In this document: one piece after another, positions 34,576 through 43,110 of the stretch | How positions within the stretch are numbered: the stretch's first letter is position 1 | How the letters are laid out: the number at the start of each line of letters is the position of its first letter | Assembly (NCBI RefSeq): GCF_014773225.1 | Contig: NZ_JACXAJ010000009.1 | Location: 1 to 64,000, forward strand | Direction of reading: 5' to 3' | From: Pontibacter aquaedesilientis | GTDB taxonomy: Bacteria; Bacteroidota; Bacteroidia; Cytophagales; Hymenobacteraceae | DNA length: 64,000 nucleotides | Program-made: the position numbers and the translations under genes | The notes under the pieces: generated by a model | Seen by the model: the letters and a program-made list of their open reading frames with translations, nothing else | Told to the model about the DNA's origin: nothing | The model's database searches: none

Positions 34576-37383
34576 CTATAACCTCTCCTTCAAAAACCGG
34601 GCGGTATGATTATCCTCCAGCTTTGCCATTTCCTCCGGCGTGCCCTCAAACAACAGATGCCCACCGTTGGTACCGCCTTCCGGCCCGAGGTCTATGATCC
34701 AATCGGCACACTTCACGATATCCATGTTATGTTCGATGATAACCACGGTGTTGCCATTCTCGATGAGCGCATTGATGGACGTGAGCAGTTTGCTGATGTC
34801 GTGGAAGTGCAGGCCGGTGCTCGGCTCGTCAAAGATGAATAGAATATCTTCCTGATGCGGTTGTGCCCCTTTGGTCAGGAAAGACGCCAGCTTCACGCGC
34901 TGCGCTTCGCCTCCCGACAAAGTGTTGCTCGACTGCCCCAAACGGATATACCCTAAGCCCACATCATAGAGCGGCTTCAGTTTATCGATGATCTTAGACT
35001 GGTCAGCGAAGAAGTCGATGCTGTCGGCGATAGTCATATCCAGCACTTCAGAAATGCTCTTCTCCTTGTACTTGATATCGAGCACATCCTGCTTGAAACG
35101 CTGCCCGTTGCAACTCTCACAGGTCAGGTATATGTCGGCCATAAACTGCATCTCGATCTTTACCTGGCCTTCGCCCTGGCATACCTCGCATCGGCCTCCC
35201 TCGATGTTGAACGAGAAGTGCGACGGTTTGAACCCTCGCGACTTGGCCAATGGCTGGTCTGCATATAGCGCACGGATAGCGTCGTAGGCCTTCACGTAGG
35301 TCACCGGGTTGGAACGCGAGGACTTACCGATCGGGTTCTGATCCACAAACTCCACATGCCGGATCTTGTTGTAGTCGCCAGCCAGTTTGTCGAACTTACC
35401 GGTTGCCTCCGAGGAAGCGCCATGCAGCTTTTGCATCGCCGGGGCCAATATCTTTTTGATCAGGGTAGATTTCCCGGAGCCACTCACACCTGTTACCACC
35501 GTCATCACGCCCAGCGGCACTTTCACGCTCAGGTTTTTGAGGTTGTTTTCGCGGGCACCCTGTATCTCAATGGCATTGCGCCACTTGCGTCGCTGGGCAG
35601 GCACCGGCACCTCCATGCGGCCGCTCAAATACTTGGCGGTATAGGTGTCTCCTTTTTCAGCGAGTTCTTCAAAGCTTCCCTGAAACATTAGGTTACCGCC
35701 TCCCGAACCAGCCTCAGGACCGATGTCGATCAGTTGGTCAGCGGCACGCATCATTTCTTCCTCGTGCTCCACCACAATCACGGTGTTGCCTAAGGCCTGG
35801 AGTGAGCGCAACACCCCAATTAGTTGCTCCGAGTCCTTGGGGTGCAGGCCGATACTTGGTTCGTCCAGAATATACATGGAACCCACCAGCGCACTGCCCA
35901 GTGAAGTAGCCAGGTTGATACGCTGGCTCTCTCCACCCGACAGGGTATTGGAAAGGCGGTTAAGTGTGAGGTAGCCCAGACCTACCCGCTCGAGGTAGCC
36001 CAACCGGTTGGACACTTCGGTTACCAGGCGATCGGCCACATTGAGGTCGTGCTGGGACAGGTCGATATCCCTGAAAAAAGGGAGCACCTGCGTGATCGGC
36101 ATGAGCACCAGATCGGTTATGCTCTTCCCATTGACCTTGACATAGCCAGCGTCCTTGCGCAGGCGCGAGCCTTTGCAATCGGGGCAGGTGGTGCGGCCTC
36201 GGTAGCGCGACAGCATGACACGATACTGTATTTTGTGCGTCTGTGCCTGCAGGTGCTTAAAGAAGTCGTTGAGCCCCTCGAAATACTTATTACCAGTCCA
36301 AAGCAGTTCCTGCTCTTTTTCGCTCAACTCGTTGTAAGGCCGGTGAATCGGAAAATCGAAGCGAATGCCGTTCTTCACCAACGGCTGCAGCCACTCGCTC
36401 ATTTTATCAGATCGCCAAGGCGCAATGGCTCCTTCATACACGGTCAGGCTCTTGTCAGGTATAACCAGATCCGGGTCTATACCCAGCACACTCCCAAAAC
36501 CTTCGCAGGTCTGGCAGGCTCCATAGGGGTTGTTAAAGCTGAAGAAATTAACCGATGGCTCTTCGAACACTATCCCATCCAGCTCAAACCGGTCAGAGAA
36601 CACACGCTCCTCGCCATCGCCATACTTCACACGACACTCACCGTGGCCTTCAAAGAAAGCAGTCTGAACCGAGTCGGCAATACGGAACTGCAGGTCTTCG
36701 TCGGTTTTATAAATGACAGCACGGTCTACCAGAATGTATACCTCTTTGCCGAGCTTGGGCTTTTTCTCTTCGAGCAACTCCTCAATGAAGTATACCTGAT
36801 CGTTGGCGTATATTCTGGAATAGCCTTTTTGCAGAAGCAAATCCAGTTCCTTGACCAAAGTCCTTTCTTTGTGCTGCTGCAATGGCGCCAGAATCATGAC
36901 GCGGGCTTCGTCTTCCAACGAGAAAATAAAGTCCACCACATCGGCTACGCTGTCCTTCTGCACCACCTCTCCGGAAACAGGGGAGTAGGTTTTGCCTATG
37001 CGGGCGTAGAGCAGTTTCAGGTAATCGTAGATTTCGGTGCTGGTACCTACCGTAGAGCGGTTGTTCTTAATGCTGACCTTCTGCTCAATGGCAATAGCCG
37101 GGCTTATACCTCTGATATAATCCACGTCGGGCTTATCCATACGCCCCAGGAACTGACGGGCATAGGAGCTCAGGCTTTCCACATACATGCGCTGCCCTTC
37201 GGCATACAAAGTGTCGAAAGCCAGCGAAGACTTACCGGAACCCGAAAGGCCCGTGACCACGATGAACTTATTACGCGGCAGGGCCACGCTCAGGTTTTTG
37301 AGGTTATGCACCCGCGCTCCCTTTATGATGATGTGCTGGCGCGGATCGAGTGTGTCGAGATTATTGTCGGATGTGTTTGCCAT
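34576..37383 (-). CDS. uvrA: Excinuclease ABC subunit A
   Basis: A 935-residue damage-recognition ATPase of nucleotide excision repair; it works as a dimer with UvrB. There are two ABC modules, each with a Walker A (GLSGSGKSSLAFDTLYAEG near residue 46 and GVSGSGKSTLIKK near 640) and signatures LSGGESQRINLA and LSGGEAQRVKLA. Zinc-binding Cys pairs are CPDCKGSRL and CEVCQGEGQ / CESCNGQRF. Length is typical. It is monocistronic. A long open frame on the opposite strand (36049-37458) is a shadow. Confidence 0.97.
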   Translation of the reverse strand: MANTSDNNLDTLDPRQHIIIKGARVHNLKNLSVALPRNKFIVVTGLSGSGKSSLAFDTLYAEGQRMYVESLSSYARQFLGRMDKPDVDYIRGISPAIAIEQKVSIKNNRSTVGTSTEIYDYLKLLYARIGKTYSPVSGEVVQKDSVADVVDFIFSLEDEARVMILAPLQQHKERTLVKELDLLLQKGYSRIYANDQVYFIEELLEEKKPKLGKEVYILVDRAVIYKTDEDLQFRIADSVQTAFFEGHGECRVKYGDGEERVFSDRFELDGIVFEEPSVNFFSFNNPYGACQTCEGFGSVLGIDPDLVIPDKSLTVYEGAIAPWRSDKMSEWLQPLVKNGIRFDFPIHRPYNELSEKEQELLWTGNKYFEGLNDFFKHLQAQTHKIQYRVMLSRYRGRTTCPDCKGSRLRKDAGYVKVNGKSITDLVLMPITQVLPFFRDIDLSQHDLNVADRLVTEVSNRLGYLERVGLGYLTLNRLSNTLSGGESQRINLATSLGSALVGSMYILDEPSIGLHPKDSEQLIGVLRSLQALGNTVIVVEHEEEMMRAADQLIDIGPEAGSGGGNLMFQGSFEELAEKGDTYTAKYLSGRMEVPVPAQRRKWRNAIEIQGARENNLKNLSVKVPLGVMTVVTGVSGSGKSTLIKKILAPAMQKLHGASSEATGKFDKLAGDYNKIRHVEFVDQNPIGKSSRSNPVTYVKAYDAIRALYADQPLAKSRGFKPSHFSFNIEGGRCEVCQGEGQVKIEMQFMADIYLTCESCNGQRFKQDVLDIKYKEKSISEVLDMTIADSIDFFADQSKIIDKLKPLYDVGLGYIRLGQSSNTLSGGEAQRVKLASFLTKGAQPHQEDILFIFDEPSTGLHFHDISKLLTSINALIENGNTVVIIEHNMDIVKCADWIIDLGPEGGTNGGHLLFEGTPEEMAKLEDNHTARFLKERL

Positions 37384-37697
37384 AGAGACAGCAGTATGGG
37401 CGGCAGGCTGACAGGAGCAAGCGCCAGATACCTAAACTTGCTATTATATAAGTTGTAAAGATACAAATACCTGTTCTCATATCGAAGGGTTTGTCAGTCT
37501 TCGGAAGGACAGGAGCCAGAAAGGCACCAAAGGGCCACGGCATCTTTTTGAAACAGCAATCCGCCTGAAAAGGTTTAGCTTTTATCTCCCTTGTGCAGGT
37601 ATAGAGCGGCGCATGCCAGAAGCCAGGTATAGCAAACCGCTTTGAGTTGCTTGCGTATGTATGGTTTGCTATCAGAAACCATTTAAAAACCAATTGT
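37384..37697. other. Intergenic region between uvrA and thx
   Basis: These 314 bp separate divergent genes. A -7-like TATCTTTA for uvrA lies at 37456-37463 on the minus strand, without a good -33. Two octamers, AGGTATAG at 37597 and 37625, lie in tandem 28 bp apart. No gene is visible. Confidence 0.55.
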
Positions 37698-37823
37698 ATG
37701 GGTAAAGGAGATAAAAAGTCTAAAAAAGGAAAGATCGTAAAGGGCACTTATGGCAACACGCGTCCCCGCAAAGCCAATAAACCAAAGGCGACTGCAGCCA
37801 AAAAAGAAGCCGCTGCCAAGTAG
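37698..37823 (+). CDS. 30S ribosomal protein THX
   Basis: A 41-residue very basic protein: it starts MGKGDKKSKKGKIVKGTYGN, continues TRPRKANKPKA and has an Ala/Lys-rich tail. This is the Bacteroidota form of the small 30S protein THX, which sits in the head of the small subunit. ATG is at 37698 and TAG at 37821-37823. The terminator at 37851-37888 is built from the octamer. Confidence 0.92.
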   Translation: MGKGDKKSKKGKIVKGTYGNTRPRKANKPKATAAKKEAAAK

Positions 37824-38243
37824 AACACAAGCGATTAATCTTTTAAGATCGGTCTATACCTTGCCTGATTCGATGCAAGGTATAGGCCTTCGCTTTTTAA
37901 CTTGTATCCCCTTCAGTATTTTACCTCGCCAATCAACTGCAGTCAACTGATTATCAATTAAATATGATTTTATTAAATTTTAGCGCGCTAGACTGCAACA
38001 CTTCTTCCGCGTTAGAAGTATAATTTTTTAGGGAGCGGTTAACTTCCCTCAGCCAATAACCCGCTTCAAGTACGAGCCCTCAATAGCCACCAATCCAGGT
38101 CGGAAAACACTATTGAAGCGGCCATTGTAATTTTATCGTTCTGTTAACAAATCATTTATCGGTTAACAAATACAGGTCGGGACCGTAACCCCGACATGGA
38201 AACACTTTCTTTATTGATTATTAATTTAAAAAATTTTATAAAT
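37824..38243. other. Intergenic region between thx and the 109-residue gene
   Basis: Apart from the thx terminator, these 420 bp are AT-rich and hold no convincing gene. A short dyad GTCGGG / CCCGAC lies near 38177-38194, close to the next gene, and may be part of its leader. Confidence 0.5.
37851..37895 (+). terminator. Terminator of thx with an octamer in each arm
   Basis: CTATACCTTGC (37854-37864) pairs perfectly with GCAAGGTATAG (37875-37885) across a 10-nt loop; three further pairs including one G-U extend the base. TTCGCTTTTT follows. Each arm is one full copy of the dispersed octamer. Confidence 0.88.
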
Positions 38244-38573
38244 ATGGAACAACTGGACATCCGAAAATTATTGGAGAACATCGAGAAGAAGGTGTACCAG
38301 CAGGAAATCACCTCCAGCTCTGGTGTAACCAAACTGATCAACACAGAGATCCTCAAGGCTATCAACCTAAATTCCAGCGTCGCTTCTGACAGCTCCCTGC
38401 AAACCATCTCCTGTACCACTATTGAGTGCTACCTGGAGCACCTGAAAGCTGTAGAAGCAAAGCTGAAGAAGCCATGCGACATAACGGCGCAGTGCAAGCC
38501 CGTGGAAGAACGCGAGATCAACCGTCGCCTGCTCCTGATCCTGAACCGCCTGAAAAGGTATAGCAGAGAATAG
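38244..38573 (+). CDS. Hypothetical 109-residue helical protein
   Basis: A soluble, mostly helical protein starting MEQLDIRKLLENIEKKVYQQ. It is not recognised. Four Cys occur in the second half (SCTTIECYLEHL, KPCDITAQCKP), and the end is strongly basic (EINRRLLLILNRLKRYSRE), which might bind nucleic acid. A frame opens at 38196, but the region before 38244 is very AT-rich and the ATG at 38244 gives the more natural start. It is followed by a terminator and is monocistronic. Confidence 0.65.
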   Translation: MEQLDIRKLLENIEKKVYQQEITSSSGVTKLINTEILKAINLNSSVASDSSLQTISCTTIECYLEHLKAVEAKLKKPCDITAQCKPVEEREINRRLLLILNRLKRYSRE

Positions 38574-38602
38574 ACTGAGACTTTACTAATCAATTCAAAA
38601 CC

Positions 38603-38643
38603 ATCCTTCGTGAAGAGCCCCCGCTTTAACGAAGGATTTTTTA
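38603..38643 (+). terminator. Terminator of the 109-residue gene
   Basis: ATCCTTCGT (38603-38611) and ACGAAGGAT (38629-38637) form the stem, and a run of six T follows. Confidence 0.88.
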
Positions 38644-38767
38644 TGCCTTATTTGCAACCGTTTGCTTTCCGGCTATACCTGAGCATTGACCTTGCGCAAC
38701 GCTATACCTTAATAAGCCAGCCAGAGGCAAAATAACCAATATCGTTTCCCTCAGGCATTTATAAAGC

Positions 38768-38775
38768 TATCTTTG
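38768..38775 (+). promoter_or_regulatory. -7 box of the truncated hemoglobin gene
   Basis: TATCTTTG fits TAnnTTTG. The -33 position has TTT instead of TTG. The leader would be about 75 nt. Two octamers (38673, 38702) lie just upstream. Confidence 0.45.
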
Positions 38776-38856
38776 CAAGACCATCGCTATATGGTCGGCG
38801 TAAGTTCAGCCTATGGCACATCGTGATTGGTGCAACCCAAAAAACGTGACGTTTAA

Positions 38857-39246
38857 ATGAAGGGAGATATAACAGGGGAGCAGGACATTAAACTGCTGGT
38901 AGACACATTTTACGGCAAAGTGAACGACGATGAGCTTTTGGGGCCGATCTTCAATGGATTTGCGCAGGTTAACTGGGAGCACCATTTGCCTGTCATGTAC
39001 AGCTTTTGGAGTTCGGTGCTTTTCGGGACGATGGCCTACAAAGGCCAGCCATTCCCGAAACACATGCGCCTACCCATCAACCGTCAGCACTTTGCCCGCT
39101 GGGTAGAGTTGTTTACGCAGACGGCCGACGAACTTTTTGAAGGGCAAAAAACACAGGAGCTAAAGCAGAAGGCCTCCAGTATTGCCCAGATATTTCAGAT
39201 GAAAATGGGCCTGATTGGCACCATAGGCAACAAACTGACAGATTAA
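38857..39246 (+). CDS. Group III truncated hemoglobin
   Basis: A 129-residue heme protein of the 2-on-2 globin fold. LVDTFYGKV near residue 12, NWEHHLPVMYSFWSSVLFG (about residues 46-64) and HMRLPINRQHFARWVELF (about 68-85, with the proximal His before F..W) are group III features. Such proteins bind O2, NO or sulfide-type ligands and may protect against reactive species. It is monocistronic and ends in a strong hairpin. Confidence 0.9.
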   Translation: MKGDITGEQDIKLLVDTFYGKVNDDELLGPIFNGFAQVNWEHHLPVMYSFWSSVLFGTMAYKGQPFPKHMRLPINRQHFARWVELFTQTADELFEGQKTQELKQKASSIAQIFQMKMGLIGTIGNKLTD

Positions 39247-39261
39247 AGCAGTCATGCAATA

Positions 39262-39310
39262 AAACGGAAACGGGCGATAGGGTTGCCTGCCATACCGCCC
39301 GTTTCCGTTT
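39262..39310 (+). terminator. Terminator of the truncated hemoglobin gene
   Basis: A perfect 15-bp stem AAACGGAAACGGGCG / CGCCCGTTTCCGTTT (39262-39276, 39296-39310). Confidence 0.8.
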
Positions 39311-39509
39311 CTTCAAGACCCTTATCGCAAAGGGCTCAAATCATCAAAAACGCTTGTCTGATTTGGAATGGAAGCTTCGGTATATGTGGAAAACTAAATT
39401 TAACTTAGAGCATATACACTTATACTTTACTGCCGTATATTAGAGAACAGTAATTTACGGCTAAACATAGTTCTTTTAATATTTTTTTCTTCTGGAGAGA
39501 CATCTGGCC

Positions 39510-39540
39510 TTGCACAGTCAAAATGCTTTCCCTATATTTG
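39510..39540 (+). promoter_or_regulatory. Promoter of the ECF sigma factor gene
   Basis: TTG (39510-39512), a 20-nt spacer and TATATTTG (39533-39540) fit the housekeeping consensus. The leader would be about 80 nt. Confidence 0.65.
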
Positions 39541-39626
39541 ATTTACACTTCTAAAAATTATTTGTTCTTACAGCTAAACGCAACAATATGATATAAAGCT
39601 CTACGTTAAACTAATGTAGCTTTACG

Positions 39627-40229
39627 ATGAATACAACTACCCAGCTGAGCGACTCCGCTTTGGTCACGCTCTATATCGCAGGTAACGAAAATGCGTTTGA
39701 ACAGCTAGTAAACAGACACAAGAACAAAGTATTCACTACGATCTTACTGATTGTAAAAGACACGTATACCGCTGAGGATCTAATGCAGGACACCTTTATA
39801 AAGGCGATCCATACCATGAAGGGCGGCAGGTATAACGAAGAGGGCAAGTTCTCTTCCTGGATATGCCGCATTGCACATAACCTGGCAATCGACTTTTTCC
39901 GTAAAGAGAAAAGAAGCCCGATGATCACCCTGGAAGACGGCAGTAATGTGTTCAATGCTTTGTCGTTTGCTGAAGACTCCGCTGAGTCACAGCAGATCAA
40001 AGAGGACACGCATGCCCGACTACGCGAACTGATCCAGACGCTGCCTCAGGCGCAGCGGGAAGTGCTCATGATGCGCCATTACGCTGACATGAGTTTCCAG
40101 GAGATAGCAGAAGCAACTGGTGTGAGCATCAATACAGCTTTGGGTCGTATGCGCTACGCATTAATCAACCTAAGAAAAAAGATGCTAAATAGCACGTTTG
40201 CTTATGATAAAAACCTCTACTCAGAATGA
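39627..40229 (+). CDS. RNA polymerase ECF-type sigma factor
   Basis: A 200-residue sigma-70 family factor. Region 2 covers about residues 20-90 (FEQLVNRHKNKVFTTIL, DTYTAEDLMQDTFIKA, FSSWICRIAHNLAIDFFRK) and region 4 about 130-185 (LPQAQREVLMMRHYADMSFQEIAEATGVSINTALGRM is the helix-turn-helix region). It directs RNA polymerase to a small regulon. The next gene overlaps its end by 26 nt, the usual place for an anti-sigma partner. It has a housekeeping-type promoter. Confidence 0.92.
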   Translation: MNTTTQLSDSALVTLYIAGNENAFEQLVNRHKNKVFTTILLIVKDTYTAEDLMQDTFIKAIHTMKGGRYNEEGKFSSWICRIAHNLAIDFFRKEKRSPMITLEDGSNVFNALSFAEDSAESQQIKEDTHARLRELIQTLPQAQREVLMMRHYADMSFQEIAEATGVSINTALGRMRYALINLRKKMLNSTFAYDKNLYSE

Positions 40230-40434
40230 GCTGATCCAGTATGTGTACAATGAGTTGGCAGACCCCGCCCGCAAGCAACTGGAAGCAGCGTTTATGCAAG
40301 ACCATGAGTTGGCAGAAAGCTGCTCTGATCTCATGCAAATCCAAAGGATGCTCGATGGTGCGGCTAAAAGTCCCAGCCAGCGGTCTGTTAATAACATATT
40401 AAATTATTCAAAAAGCTTAAGTTTGCAGTCGTAA
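40204..40434 (+). CDS. Small partner protein of the ECF sigma factor, possible anti-sigma
   Basis: A 76-residue soluble helical protein: TQNELIQYVYNELADPARKQLEAAFMQDHELAESC resembles the N-terminal part of anti-sigma factors that lack the zinc-binding HXXXCXXC. No membrane segment follows, unlike most anti-sigma factors. The ATG at 40204 overlaps the sigma gene, implying translational coupling. Its stop codon lies in the loop of the terminator hairpin at 40419-40447. The anti-sigma role is inferred from position only. Confidence 0.65.
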   Translation: MIKTSTQNELIQYVYNELADPARKQLEAAFMQDHELAESCSDLMQIQRMLDGAAKSPSQRSVNNILNYSKSLSLQS

Positions 40435-40452
40435 AGACTGCAAACTTTTTTT
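40419..40452 (+). terminator. Terminator of the sigma operon, abutting the nth start codon
   Basis: AAGTTTGCAGTC (40419-40430) and GACTGCAAACTT (40436-40447) form a perfect 12-bp stem with loop GTAAA that contains the upstream stop codon. The T-run (40446-40452) ends directly at the ATG of nth. Confidence 0.88.
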
Positions 40453-41136
40453 ATGCGCAAGAAAGAACGCTACAGGCACCTGGTAGAATACTTTACCCAA
40501 AATTTCCCGGAGCCTGAAACGGAGTTGGCCTATACCAACCCCTACGAACTGATATTGGCCGTCGTGCTGAGTGCCCAGTGCACCGATAAGCGAGTGAACA
40601 TGGTTACCCCCGCCTTATTTGAGGCTTTCCCCACGCCTGAGCATCTGGCAGCAGCGAGCTCCGATGAGATACTGCCTTACATCAAGAGCATCTCCTACCC
40701 CAACAACAAAGCCAAACACCTAGCTGGATTGGGCCGCATGCTGGTAGAGCAATTCGGATCTGAAGTGCCCAGCACGGTCGAGGAGTTGGTAAAATTGCCT
40801 GGCGTAGGCCGCAAAACGGCCAATGTGATTGTGTCGGTGATCTGGAATGCCCCGGCCATGGCTGTGGATACCCATGTGTTCAGGGTGAGCAAGCGATTGG
40901 GGTTGGTTTCGAAAACTGCCAAAACACCGCTCGAGGTTGAAAAAGAGCTTGTGGCCAATCTTCCGCAAGAGCTTATCGCCAAAGCGCACCACTGGCTTAT
41001 CCTGCACGGCCGGTACATTTGCCTGGCCCGCCGGCCCAAGTGTGAGGAATGCCCCCTCACGGACTTCTGCCAGTTCTTTCAGAAAAACTATCCCAATATA
41101 CCGGATGACCCAGAAAATAAAGTGGGTGGTGCATAG
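40453..41136 (+). CDS. nth: Endonuclease III
   Basis: A 227-residue base-excision glycosylase/AP lyase that removes oxidised pyrimidines. LPGVGRKTANVIVSVIW near residue 115 is the helix-hairpin-helix with the catalytic Lys, and MAVDTHVFRVSKRLGL the segment with the catalytic Asp. The 4Fe-4S ligands follow the C-X6-C-X2-C-X5-C pattern (CLARRPKCEECPLTDFC). The ATG follows the T-run of the upstream terminator without any leader or ribosome site; the next in-frame Met is 49 residues on, so this start is kept. Confidence 0.93.
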   Translation: MRKKERYRHLVEYFTQNFPEPETELAYTNPYELILAVVLSAQCTDKRVNMVTPALFEAFPTPEHLAAASSDEILPYIKSISYPNNKAKHLAGLGRMLVEQFGSEVPSTVEELVKLPGVGRKTANVIVSVIWNAPAMAVDTHVFRVSKRLGLVSKTAKTPLEVEKELVANLPQELIAKAHHWLILHGRYICLARRPKCEECPLTDFCQFFQKNYPNIPDDPENKVGGA

Positions 41137-41147
41137 CACGAATAAAA

Positions 41148-41183
41148 ACAGCGAAGGCAGACCATTGGGTCTGCCTTCGCTGT
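41148..41183. terminator. Bidirectional terminator between nth and the DUF4890 gene
   Basis: A perfect 16-bp stem (41148-41163 with 41168-41183, core GCGAAGGCAGACC) with a 4-nt loop, between convergent genes. No strong U-tract. Confidence 0.7.
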
Positions 41184-41211
41184 AACTATGGGATTTTTGC
41201 AATTAACTGCC

Positions 41212-41694
41212 TTATTTCTTGTGCTCACCGCCTTTATGGCCTTTTCTGTCTTCGCCGCGCTTGTGCTTCATATGGTCGTGCATCTCATCACGGTCAGCTT
41301 CGAACTTGGCAAACTGCTCTGCAGTTAATATTCGCTTCAGCTCTGCCTTCCACTTGTCATGGCTAACCTTTCGGGCTTCCTGCATCCTAGTCCTATCTTC
41401 TGCCGTTTTTTCACCAGTTGCCTTATACCTTTCGTGCATGGCTTTCATTTCTTGGGCATGGCGCAGGTTGAGGGCTTGTAATTTATTTTTCTGAGATGCG
41501 TTCAGCTCCAGTTTCTGAGCCATGCGGTCAGTCTTCATCTGGGCCTTCTCCTCTGGAGTCTTCTGGGCTTTATCGCCTTTGGCACCACGGTATTCGCTGC
41601 GCGGTTTTTTATCTTTTTGTGGAGTTGTAGTCTGAGCATATGAGCTGCCAGCCACTAACATACCTATCGATAATACTGCAATTAACTTCTTCAT
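41212..41694 (-). CDS. DUF4890 family exported protein
   Basis: A 160-residue exported helical protein with signal peptide MKKLIAVLSIGMLVAGSSYAQ. It is very rich in Lys, Arg, Glu, Met and His. MKTDRMAQKLELNASQKNKL and EQFAKFEADRDEM resemble the LTXXQ helices of the Spy/CpxP group, and the family matches DUF4890 of Bacteroidota. The His/Lys-rich tail (HDHMKHKRGEDRKGHKGGEHKK is mostly charged) could bind metal. It may be a periplasmic chaperone; this is by analogy only. Confidence 0.8.
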   Translation of the reverse strand: MKKLIAVLSIGMLVAGSSYAQTTTPQKDKKPRSEYRGAKGDKAQKTPEEKAQMKTDRMAQKLELNASQKNKLQALNLRHAQEMKAMHERYKATGEKTAEDRTRMQEARKVSHDKWKAELKRILTAEQFAKFEADRDEMHDHMKHKRGEDRKGHKGGEHKK

Positions 41695-41869
41695 CTTTTC
41701 GTTCTCCTTTGAGTCTTATGGTTCGTTCGATTGGTAGCAACGCTCAGTTTTATAAGCGCTGCTGCCTTGCTTAACTCAAAGGTTATGCCAAGAATGAAAA
41801 GTCTACCATTACAACCGCTTAGCTAGGTATAGTCCGGCAACTTAAGCAAGCAATTCTTATACCTGGTTG

Positions 41870-43072
41870 CTATACCTGACCAGTAACTTTTAATAAGATT
41901 TGCTCAACTTGACCGGCTAGCTGCTGCCTGTCAAACTGCTCCTTGGCGACTGCGGCTCCTCGTATACCTGCCTGTTGCAGTTCGATGGGCACAGCCAACA
42001 CTTGCTTTATAGTTTGGGCCAATGCAGCGGGTTGGCCGGCAGGACTATACCAGCCACAGCCATACTTTTCCACAAAGGTCTTGGTCCAGCCAGGGTTTGT
42101 CACAATAACGGGGGTGCCGCAGGCAAGGCTATCGTATAACTTAGCTGGTGAATTTGACGCCAGCACTGGCAAATCGTTGAAGGTGATAAGGGATAAGTCA
42201 GCCAGCTTGAATAATTTAAAGACATCCGGGCGGGGCTGGGGTGGCAACAGCAACAAATTTGGAAAGCGCTCTGCCAGTTTCTGTAGCTCCGGCTCGTAGA
42301 ATCCTCCACCTGTGAGCATAAATATTATATCGGGCCGCTCTGCCAACAACTCTACCGCCTGCATCAAAGCAGGTATATCATTGGCACGGCCATAGGTACC
42401 GGCATAAAGCACCACTTTTTTATCTTGCAGGTTGTATTGCTGTCGCAGTGCCTCCACTTGCTGTGCACTCGCGGCTTCGGCCAGGTCGAGGTCAGTTCCG
42501 TTTAGGATGGTGGTTACTTTCTCACGGCTTATACCTTGTTCGACCACATAATCCTCCATGTCGGGCGAAAGCGTGATAATGTGGTTGGCGCTATGGTAAA
42601 GGTTGCGTTCCAAGCGGTACAGGCGGCGCTTCAGCCATTCTTTTTTCACAGCGCCCATCTCTATCGGGAAGCTGGGCCAAAGATCCTGTACCTCAAACAC
42701 CCAAGGTATATTTCTCATCCTGGCTACCCGGGCAGCCATCCAAGGCGTGGTTAAGGGGGTAGACACCCCCCAGATCACGTCAGGCTTAGGCAAAGCCAAA
42801 CCCTTGGTGAGACTGTAAGCTGCGAATCCCCCGTAAGATACAAGCCTTCTCCTCACGCCCATTTTGTTGCTGTAGGGCACTTCCTGCTCATACAAGTCCA
42901 CCCCTTCCGGCACCCACTTGTAGTTATCCGTAATGCGAAGCTGCTTCCAGGCGCTACTGGTCACCAGACTCACCTTATGGCGTTTAGCCAGGTACTCCAA
43001 AAAGGTATAGTGCCTGCAAGTAGCCGGACAATCAGGATTGTGATGATGTTGGTTGAAAACAGCTATATGCAT
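41870..43072 (-). CDS. Glycosyltransferase family 4 protein
   Basis: A 400-residue GT-B glycosyltransferase. The N-terminal MHIAVFNQHHHNPDCPATCRH and WVFEVQDLWPSFPIEMGAV are typical of WbuB-like enzymes. The C-terminal GT4 part includes VVLYAGTYGRANDI near residue 220 and NSPAKLYDSLACGTPVIVTN near 315 with the donor-binding region. It probably adds a sugar to a surface polysaccharide or glycolipid. The gene is downstream of gldB by 38 bp and may be cotranscribed. An octamer overlaps its stop codon (41870) and others lie near (41825, 43003, 43080). Confidence 0.88.
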   Translation of the reverse strand: MHIAVFNQHHHNPDCPATCRHYTFLEYLAKRHKVSLVTSSAWKQLRITDNYKWVPEGVDLYEQEVPYSNKMGVRRRLVSYGGFAAYSLTKGLALPKPDVIWGVSTPLTTPWMAARVARMRNIPWVFEVQDLWPSFPIEMGAVKKEWLKRRLYRLERNLYHSANHIITLSPDMEDYVVEQGISREKVTTILNGTDLDLAEAASAQQVEALRQQYNLQDKKVVLYAGTYGRANDIPALMQAVELLAERPDIIFMLTGGGFYEPELQKLAERFPNLLLLPPQPRPDVFKLFKLADLSLITFNDLPVLASNSPAKLYDSLACGTPVIVTNPGWTKTFVEKYGCGWYSPAGQPAALAQTIKQVLAVPIELQQAGIRGAAVAKEQFDRQQLAGQVEQILLKVTGQV

Positions 43073-43110
43073 GCAGCGCAGGTATAGAGAGGCTTACTAG
43101 GCAACAAGGG

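Larger units (their letters stand above)
39247..39626. other. Intergenic region before the ECF sigma factor gene
   Basis: These 380 bp hold the hemoglobin terminator and, at 39510-39540, the sigma-factor promoter. The part between (about 39320-39500) is AT-rich with no visible gene or repeat. Confidence 0.55.

Noticed and set aside
36049..37458. 469-codon open frame on the plus strand opposite uvrA
   Set aside because: It is a shadow of the uvrA reading frame. The uvrA protein is complete and highly conserved, and the antisense product has no recognisable domain.
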